A stretch of 64,000 nucleotides of DNA. Source: Deltaproteobacteria bacterium (GTDB lineage: Bacteria; Myxococcota_A; UBA9042; DTJE01). Position numbers and translations under genes: made by a program. Under the pieces are notes generated by a model. The model was not told the DNA's origin. It did not search any database and saw only the letters and a list, made by a program, of their open reading frames with translations. Positions 58,370 to 64,000 of this stretch are shown here, one piece after another (position 1 is the first letter of the stretch; every line of letters begins with the position of its first letter). The DNA is taken from NCBI GenBank assembly GCA_029547805.1, contig JAKPOP010000003.1:1-64000 (forward strand), read 5' to 3'.

Positions 58370-58843
58370 ATGAACCGACGAACCGGATCCAAGGCGCTGC
58401 TCCTGGTGCTGGTCCTCGTGGCCTGGCAGTGCGAGACCGAGGACCGCCGCAAGGTCTTCGGGGCCCTGTGCACCGACGGGACGGACTGCGAAAGCGACGA
58501 GTGCTGGGACGGGCGGTGCGTCTCCAGGGGGAAGGCCTGCGGGACCCAGGCGGAATGCGAGGACGGACAGGAGTGTTCCGTGGACGAGTGCGGCCAGGAC
58601 GGTCGCTGCTGGTACCGGGTGAACCTGGCGGTAGCGGCCTGCGTTCCCCTGGGGACCACGACGTGCGCCTGCGGGGCCCCGGGGGTCCGGGTGCTGGCGA
58701 ACGGCTGCACCTGGCCCGACGCCACCCAGTGTACCGGGTGGCACTCGGTGGTGGTGGCACAGGGCCGGGAGTCGGAGGAGGCGTTCCGGGACGGCACCAC
58801 CCTGTGCATGGAGGACTGCTGCCTCACGATCCAGTGCCCCTGA
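58370..58843 (+). CDS. Small Cys-rich lipoprotein
   Basis: From an ATG at 58370 (GGAGGGGGGAGAC upstream), 157 residues include a signal with lipobox LVLVLVAWQC. About 18 cysteines follow, in units such as GTDCESDECWDGRC and AECEDGQECSVDECGQDGRC. The arrangement resembles the Cys-rich repeats of the lipoprotein at 29703. It is probably disulphide-bonded and surface-anchored; the function is unknown. Confidence 0.85.
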   Translation: MNRRTGSKALLLVLVLVAWQCETEDRRKVFGALCTDGTDCESDECWDGRCVSRGKACGTQAECEDGQECSVDECGQDGRCWYRVNLAVAACVPLGTTTCACGAPGVRVLANGCTWPDATQCTGWHSVVVAQGRESEEAFRDGTTLCMEDCCLTIQCP

Positions 58844-58907
58844 CAGGACCCGCGGTGGACCACCTCGCGAAGGGGCTCGCGAACGAACGGAGGCGAAAGG
58901 GGGGAGA

Positions 58908-60113
58908 ATGGTCCTGCTCGGATCGTTTCTGCACCGGGAGGCCCTGGCCGACCTGGTGGGCAAGGCCCTGGAAGATCGCTTCGACGCCGGGGACGCGGTG
59001 CTCTGGAAGCGCCTGGTGAGCCTCAATGCCTGGGCCGTCCGCACCTGGTCCGACCGTTTCGCCGAGGACCTGTTCCGGGCACTCTATGGACAGGTGCCTC
59101 CCTCCTTTCCGGCGTCCACGAAGGCCGAACTGAAGGACCTGGTGGTGGCCAACCCGCCGGTCCGAACCCCTCGCATCGACCAGTTGATCGACGCCTATCG
59201 CGCCTTTCCGGAGGACTTCTACCGGGAGACTCCCTACGACGGCAGGGTCTTCACGCTGGGGGATCCTCCGCAGTACATCGGCAGCCGTCGCATCAAGCGG
59301 GTGCGCCGAATCGCGGAAAAGACCTCCCGCCGGCTCATCGACTACCTCTTCGACCAGATTCGGCAACGAGCGGACGAACTGGCCGAGGAGCGGGCCCGGA
59401 GGCTCGGGGTCCAGAAGGAACGCCTGGTCACTCCGCCGGACGAGATGGCCAGGGAGTTCGCCCACGCCGAGCGCCGGGTCCTGAAGTCCATCCGGGACCG
59501 CCTCTTCGTCGCCGCGATGCCCCTCTTCCACATCGACGACATCGTGGGGGTCCGCGTGCTGATGGAGAACGGGCTCCAGGAGCGATTCGTCCGGTGGCTC
59601 GAGTCCCACCCGGACCTCTCGATCGTGGACGAGAAGCACTTCACGGGGAATTTCCGCGGCAAGAACATGGTCGTGGCCCTCCGGCTTCCGATGGAACAGG
59701 TCCGGCAGGTCGCCGTTCCCAGGGAGGTCGCGGATCGCTGGGTGACCCGGGGCGTGATCGCCCGTCGGGAGGAGGCCGACGGCCTGTGGCGGGACTTCCT
59801 GGACGGCAGCGAGGGACACGTGCGCCTGGAACTCCTGCAGGTGGACTACGAGGGGCTGTTGGAATCGGAGATCGGCCGGAGCATGCACGAGGCCCACATC
59901 CTGGAGCAGCGGGAGAATGCGGCCTACAAGGGGCGGCTCGCGACCAACCTCGAGGCCCTGATGGACTGGCTTCTGGCCTACGCCCTCTGCCCTGCCAGGC
60001 CCTTCGAGGGCATCCCGATCGTGTTGCGGGGCACCTATCTTCCGGACTACTTCGACCGGCTCCACCGGCGCCTGTATCAGCCCTCGGCGGGCAACACCGG
60101 CCTCACCCTGTGA
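58908..60113 (+). CDS. Hypothetical protein with weak nucleotidyltransferase-like motifs
   Basis: This 401-residue soluble protein has a strong ribosome site (AGGGGGGAGA). The N-terminal ~180 residues are helical. A core follows with FHIDDIVGVRVLMEN, FTGNFRGKNMVVALRLP and VRLELLQVDYEGLLESEIG. That order of segments recalls the RelA/SpoT-type synthetase fold (DIIGIRV..., then a strand pair, then EIQ...), but key residues are not convincingly conserved, so it is recorded only as a hint. The 3' end overlaps the convergent gene by 11 bp. Confidence 0.75.
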   Translation: MVLLGSFLHREALADLVGKALEDRFDAGDAVLWKRLVSLNAWAVRTWSDRFAEDLFRALYGQVPPSFPASTKAELKDLVVANPPVRTPRIDQLIDAYRAFPEDFYRETPYDGRVFTLGDPPQYIGSRRIKRVRRIAEKTSRRLIDYLFDQIRQRADELAEERARRLGVQKERLVTPPDEMAREFAHAERRVLKSIRDRLFVAAMPLFHIDDIVGVRVLMENGLQERFVRWLESHPDLSIVDEKHFTGNFRGKNMVVALRLPMEQVRQVAVPREVADRWVTRGVIARREEADGLWRDFLDGSEGHVRLELLQVDYEGLLESEIGRSMHEAHILEQRENAAYKGRLATNLEALMDWLLAYALCPARPFEGIPIVLRGTYLPDYFDRLHRRLYQPSAGNTGLTL

Positions 60114-63100
60114 CCCTCGGGACCCGTCCGAACCGGGCCAGGGCCTCGATCCAGGGCACGACGTGCCGGTCCTTCGGGGACCCATAGACGGCCCGTTCCC
60201 GGTCCCGCGGCGTCGTGATCATCTCGATCTCGGCCGTGAGGGGCGACCAGTGGTGGGCCCGCTGCACCGCCGAGGGGATCTCGCAGCGGGCCATCTCCTC
60301 CGTCCGATGGTTGCGAACGCGGGTCGCGTGCCCCACCGCCTCGTCGAAGGGCACCTGGCTGTCGTGGAGGGCTCCCGGCAACTGGTGGGTGTGCATCCAC
60401 CAGAGCCATTCCAGCACCTCGGGGCAGTGTTCCAGGTCCGCGATTCCACGGGTGACGGTTGTGGGAACCCATGTCGCGAACTGCCCGTCCCGGTGCAGGG
60501 CCACGGCGCGCTCCAGGGTCAGGGAATGGGCGCCGGCCAGGACCTCGACGAAGTGGCGGCTGTCCAGCAGCACCTGGACCGCCCGCAAGAACCCGTCAAT
60601 GAGGCTCTGGGAATAGAGGACCTGGTAGTGCTTCAGGAAGCGCTCCCCCTGCTCCATGGCCAGGCGCATCTTGTGGGCCCCGCAGGTCCCGTGGACGCTG
60701 CCGTTGGCCGCGGAATAGATCAACTGGCGACCCACCAGACGCCTGAGGACCTCCTGCTGGTCCGGCGTGCCTCCCCGGAGGAACGACTCGGCGAGCAGCC
60801 CGTTGGCGCATCCCTGGGAGTAGCCGATCCAGGCCCAGGGGCCTCGGACCCCGTGGAGGGCCCGGAGAATCGCCGAGGCGTTGTATTCGAGGCTCCGGAA
60901 CAGGCCCGTGTCGGCCCGGACCAGTCGGATGCCCCTCCGGGCCTCGATGCGCCTCCAGGCGTCCTCCAGTTCCCGGCCGTCCTTGCCGTCGGTGATGACG
61001 CCCATGGCGCTGACCACCGTCAGGTCATAGCGCCCCGGCGGCGGGGCCACCAACAGGCGGACCAGTGGGTCTCGGGAAAGGGCCGCCCGGTCCTCCGGGA
61101 ACCAGTAGAGGGCCTCGATGACCGCATCGATCAGGTCCGATTCCCGGGAGGGCACCGGCCGCCCCAGGGTCCTGGCCAGCCATTGCCGCACCTGGTCCAC
61201 GTCCTCCCGGACGTTGTCCACCACGGACCAGACCCGAAGCGCCTCCTCATGTCGCTGCCAGACCCTCTTCAACCAGGGAACCTGGAAGGCGTCGGGCACG
61301 GCCTGCAGGAAGGCGCCACAGGTCTCGCAGGCCATCAGGTAGGAGTCCCGGACGCTCCGGATGGCGGCCCTGGAGTCCTTGCCGTCCAGGGACAGGGCGG
61401 CCGCGGCGGCGTCGGCGGCCTCGCAGGCCCGTTGCGCCTCCTGTTCCAGCGAGGCCTCGGTTCCCTGGAGGGGCCGGGCCGCCGGGATCGGCGGATGATG
61501 GACCTCCCGGAGCCGGGCCCGCCGGGCCTGCCAGAGGCCGGATCGGTCCAGGACCTCCGAGGCCAGGTCCATCAGGGCCCCGAAGTAGGACTCCCGCACC
61601 CGGGAGCCGCCGGCCAGGAAGTCCTCCCGCCTCGGCACCGGCAGTCCCAGTTTCGCCTCCACCAGCCCCGGGACGTCGATGGGGTCGCGCAGGGCCGTCT
61701 GAGGCAGATTGAGCATCGCCATCAGCACCCCGGCCAGGATGTGGGGCGCCTGCTGCGAACACTCGAAGAGCACCGCGACCAGGAAATCGGGGTCCCGGAT
61801 GCGGATCAGTTCCAGCAGGAGCCGGTTGTTCCACTGGGTCGCCGCAGACCCGAAGGGGTCCGCCAGGCCAATCTGCAGGAGGTCGGCGACATCCATGGGA
61901 CCGAGGGCGCAGGGCGGCGGCCAGTCGGGAGAGCACTCCAGGATCGGCAGGGGGCCCAGGACCTCCCCCAGGAAGGCGGCGATCGTCGCGGCACGTCCCG
62001 GCGACTCCAGGGGACCGGGGGCCGCCACGACCCGGGCAATGGAACGTTTGGCAGCGCGGACCCAGGCCAGGCGATGGACGGACTCCTCGGGCCAACGGTC
62101 CCGGACCCGGGGAAGGATCCAGTCCAGTTGGGCCAGGGTCAACAAGGTCGCGACGTCGAGCAGTCGTTGCCGATCCTCCGGAGAGGAGGCGGGATCCCGG
62201 GCGATCCGATAGAGGGTTCCGGCGTCTGGGACGTCCTCCAGGCTCGCGGCCCACCGGTCATCCTGGTCGATGGGCGGCAACTGCCGGGCGTCCGGGGGCG
62301 GCTGGGGAGGACCGGGTCTGGTGATGAGGTCCAGCCACCGGAGCACCCCGTCCACTTCGTAATCGGCCTCCAGGTCCGGGAGGGCGTCCCGGATCCAGGC
62401 CTTGGCCGCACGGAGATCGAGTCCCCGACCCTCGGTGACGTCCCGGACCAGGGGCTCCAGGGAGGCGCCCCACCGGGGCGTGCCGGTCAGCAGCCGAGAC
62501 AGCATCCGGCAGAGGACCGGTCGGGGAATCAGGTCCCCCGGGGAACGAATCCCCTCTTCTTCGAGGTGGGTCCTCAGCGAGGACGTGGCGCGGCGCAGGG
62601 AGGCAATCCGTGCCCCGAGACCCGGTTCGAAGTGGGCCAGGACCTCTTCCAGGGTCCGAAGGATCTCGCCGAACCGGAAGGGATCCTCCGGCAGGGAGCC
62701 GGATCGAAGGACCTCTTGCCAGTGGGAGAAGGGACCGAAGCCCTCCGGGAACCGGAGGTCCAGGCGTCCCCCGGGTCCGAACCGGATCAGCAGGGACCCC
62801 TGTTCCAGGCCCGGGAGGGTGAAGCGGGAGGGGCCATGACGGGAAGAGGTCAGGGTGAAGGGATCCGGAGGCAGTTCCCATCGGAGGTCCATCGCGAGGC
62901 CCTCGATGCCCCGGGAGGAGACGTCGCCCTCGCGCCAGCCCAGGTCGATCCGGGCGCCCGGTTCCAGCGTGAACCGTCGACCCGAGAGGTCTGCCCGGGC
63001 CTCCTGGATCGTCAGGGCGAGGCCGCCCGACGGTTCGTAGTGCGCGGGGCCGCCCGAGACTCCCGGAAGACCGAACCGAACTCGGGAGTCCAGGTCCACC

Positions 63101-63987
63101 CGGGAGTCCACCTGGACCCGCAGCAGGGGGACCGACAGGTCCATTTCGGGAATGGCTGGGACCTGGGCCTGGATCGCCTGCCGCAACCGGCCCTCCAGGC
63201 GAATCCGACCCTGGATTCCCTGGCGAGGGCGTCCCGTCTTCAGGGAGGCCTCGATCACGCCCTCGTCCAGTTCCAGGAACCAGCCCTGGTCCTCCCCCTC
63301 CCGCAGGTCCCGGAGGGGCATGGAGACCCGTCCCGACAGGGAGAACCCGCCCCCGGGAAAGCGGATTTCGCTGCCCTCGGGACCGTGGGAAAAGAGCATG
63401 CCCCCCTGTGCCCGGAGGTGTTCCAGCCGGACCTGCAGGGTGGTCTGCCCCTTCAGGGATGGGTGCCAGGACCGTGCCTCGATGTCCAGGAAGGGGATCC
63501 GGAATCCCGGCCGGGCCACCAGCAGGACCTCGGCCCGAAGAATCCGGGGCCGTGAGACGGCGTCCGGTGCGCCGAAATCCAGCGCGAAGGACCCCTCGGT
63601 CCGCAGCCGGACGGCACCCTCCGGAAAGGACAGCACCAGGGTCGGCACCCGGAACGACAGGAGATCCCGGGACCGGGAGAGGCTGCCCTGGACCTGAATC
63701 CGAAAGGACTCGGGGGTGGTCGCCTGCCCCACGAGACGAGTCCCGTCCACCATTGTCGTGGCCACGGAGCACCGGGGCAGGTCCCCCTCCCCTTCCAGGG
63801 ACCCCTCGCCCCGGTCCAGGAGATTCCAGAGGAAGCGTAGGATGCCCATGGTCTGGACCCGCTCGGCGTGGAGGTGTCCCGAGGCCAGGGGGGTTCCGCC
63901 GAGGATTGCCGGGAGGGAGGCATGGGGCACCGGCAGGATGGCTGCCGGGAGGGTGACATTGCGAAAGGGCCAGGTCGCCCGGTCCAT
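60103..63987 (-). CDS. Very large protein with C-terminal alpha/beta-hydrolase-like domain (start may lie outside window)
   Basis: The frame is open to the window edge and an ATG at 63987 is only the first visible; an ATG at 63849 (MGILRFLWNLLDRGEGS) is another possible start. The first ~430 residues are beta-rich and resemble AsmA-like envelope proteins (TLQVRLEHLRAQGGMLFS). A helical middle of ~500 residues follows. The last ~330 residues contain WAWIGYSQGCANGLLAESFL, a GxSxG nucleophile elbow, and a late His in SPKDRHVVPWIEAL, which fits a hydrolase. Neither a substrate nor a location can be stated. Confidence 0.72.
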   Translation of the reverse strand: MDRATWPFRNVTLPAAILPVPHASLPAILGGTPLASGHLHAERVQTMGILRFLWNLLDRGEGSLEGEGDLPRCSVATTMVDGTRLVGQATTPESFRIQVQGSLSRSRDLLSFRVPTLVLSFPEGAVRLRTEGSFALDFGAPDAVSRPRILRAEVLLVARPGFRIPFLDIEARSWHPSLKGQTTLQVRLEHLRAQGGMLFSHGPEGSEIRFPGGGFSLSGRVSMPLRDLREGEDQGWFLELDEGVIEASLKTGRPRQGIQGRIRLEGRLRQAIQAQVPAIPEMDLSVPLLRVQVDSRVDLDSRVRFGLPGVSGGPAHYEPSGGLALTIQEARADLSGRRFTLEPGARIDLGWREGDVSSRGIEGLAMDLRWELPPDPFTLTSSRHGPSRFTLPGLEQGSLLIRFGPGGRLDLRFPEGFGPFSHWQEVLRSGSLPEDPFRFGEILRTLEEVLAHFEPGLGARIASLRRATSSLRTHLEEEGIRSPGDLIPRPVLCRMLSRLLTGTPRWGASLEPLVRDVTEGRGLDLRAAKAWIRDALPDLEADYEVDGVLRWLDLITRPGPPQPPPDARQLPPIDQDDRWAASLEDVPDAGTLYRIARDPASSPEDRQRLLDVATLLTLAQLDWILPRVRDRWPEESVHRLAWVRAAKRSIARVVAAPGPLESPGRAATIAAFLGEVLGPLPILECSPDWPPPCALGPMDVADLLQIGLADPFGSAATQWNNRLLLELIRIRDPDFLVAVLFECSQQAPHILAGVLMAMLNLPQTALRDPIDVPGLVEAKLGLPVPRREDFLAGGSRVRESYFGALMDLASEVLDRSGLWQARRARLREVHHPPIPAARPLQGTEASLEQEAQRACEAADAAAAALSLDGKDSRAAIRSVRDSYLMACETCGAFLQAVPDAFQVPWLKRVWQRHEEALRVWSVVDNVREDVDQVRQWLARTLGRPVPSRESDLIDAVIEALYWFPEDRAALSRDPLVRLLVAPPPGRYDLTVVSAMGVITDGKDGRELEDAWRRIEARRGIRLVRADTGLFRSLEYNASAILRALHGVRGPWAWIGYSQGCANGLLAESFLRGGTPDQQEVLRRLVGRQLIYSAANGSVHGTCGAHKMRLAMEQGERFLKHYQVLYSQSLIDGFLRAVQVLLDSRHFVEVLAGAHSLTLERAVALHRDGQFATWVPTTVTRGIADLEHCPEVLEWLWWMHTHQLPGALHDSQVPFDEAVGHATRVRNHRTEEMARCEIPSAVQRAHHWSPLTAEIEMITTPRDRERAVYGSPKDRHVVPWIEALARFGRVPRVTG

Positions 63988-64000
63988 GATCCGGACCTGC

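Noticed and set aside
60163-63555. 1130-codon plus-strand open frame
   Set aside because: Antisense shadow of the large minus-strand protein; no ribosome site and low-complexity translation.

Overview
The window is high-GC (roughly two thirds G+C) bacterial DNA with operons on both strands. Nine predicted secreted lipoproteins carry a lipobox followed by an Asp/Pro/Gly-rich linker or a Cys-rich region, some with MopE-type metal-binding, IPT/TIG, ZU5-like or PKD-like modules. Together with GlnRS, a three-gene proton-translocating transhydrogenase and a DprE1/DprE2-like pair, this suits a Myxococcota or other deltaproteobacterial-type lineage. That assignment is inference from style, not from a marker gene.

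Layout. 1-7.1 kb: a truncated lipoprotein gene, radC, pntAa-pntAb-pntB and a DprE1/DprE2-like pair, all on the minus strand. 7.3-12.0 kb: a tRNA-Pro with promoter and terminator, then a 1467-residue lipoprotein with a zincin motif. 12.1-25.4 kb is an accessory region. It holds a pentameric ligand-gated ion channel gene broken by one in-frame TGA, an IS481-like element with decayed transposase, three copies of an IS91-like element's 3' end, a damaged SF2 helicase, and fragments of a deacetylase, a citrate synthase and a SWIM protein. It also holds an AT-rich small gene between inverted promoter-like repeats, a lipoprotein glycosidase, and an apparently intact McrBC-type restriction pair. The section 13.26-22.01 kb is bracketed by an ~80-bp inverted repeat.

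25.7-33.3 kb: a GH5-like lipoprotein, two further lipoproteins, and a membrane-lipid pair (flippase-like protein plus nucleotidyltransferase/CDP-alcohol phosphotransferase) whose second member is split at a G6 run. 33.4-40.8 kb: a complete alpha-keto-acid dehydrogenase operon (E1alpha, E1beta, E2, E3) divergent from a lipoate-protein ligase that could lipoylate its E2, followed by a flavoprotein. 40.9-51.7 kb: pyruvate kinase, lipoproteins including an exported ADP-ribosylglycohydrolase-like protein, a peroxiredoxin divergent from a GlnRS with an extra C-terminal tRNA-binding domain, an Rrf2 regulator/steroid-reductase-like pair, and glutamate racemase. 51.7-64 kb: an M16 peptidase, a large tail-anchored protein, SerC, a Cys-rich lipoprotein and two large unrecognised proteins, the last possibly running off the window.

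The core regions look like ordinary metabolism plus a rich lipoprotein surface. The accessory region records repeated insertion and decay. No complete novel system could be demonstrated. The strongest leads are the channel gene, the three-copy promoter-like repeat, the GlnRS fusion and the homopolymer-split lipid enzyme.
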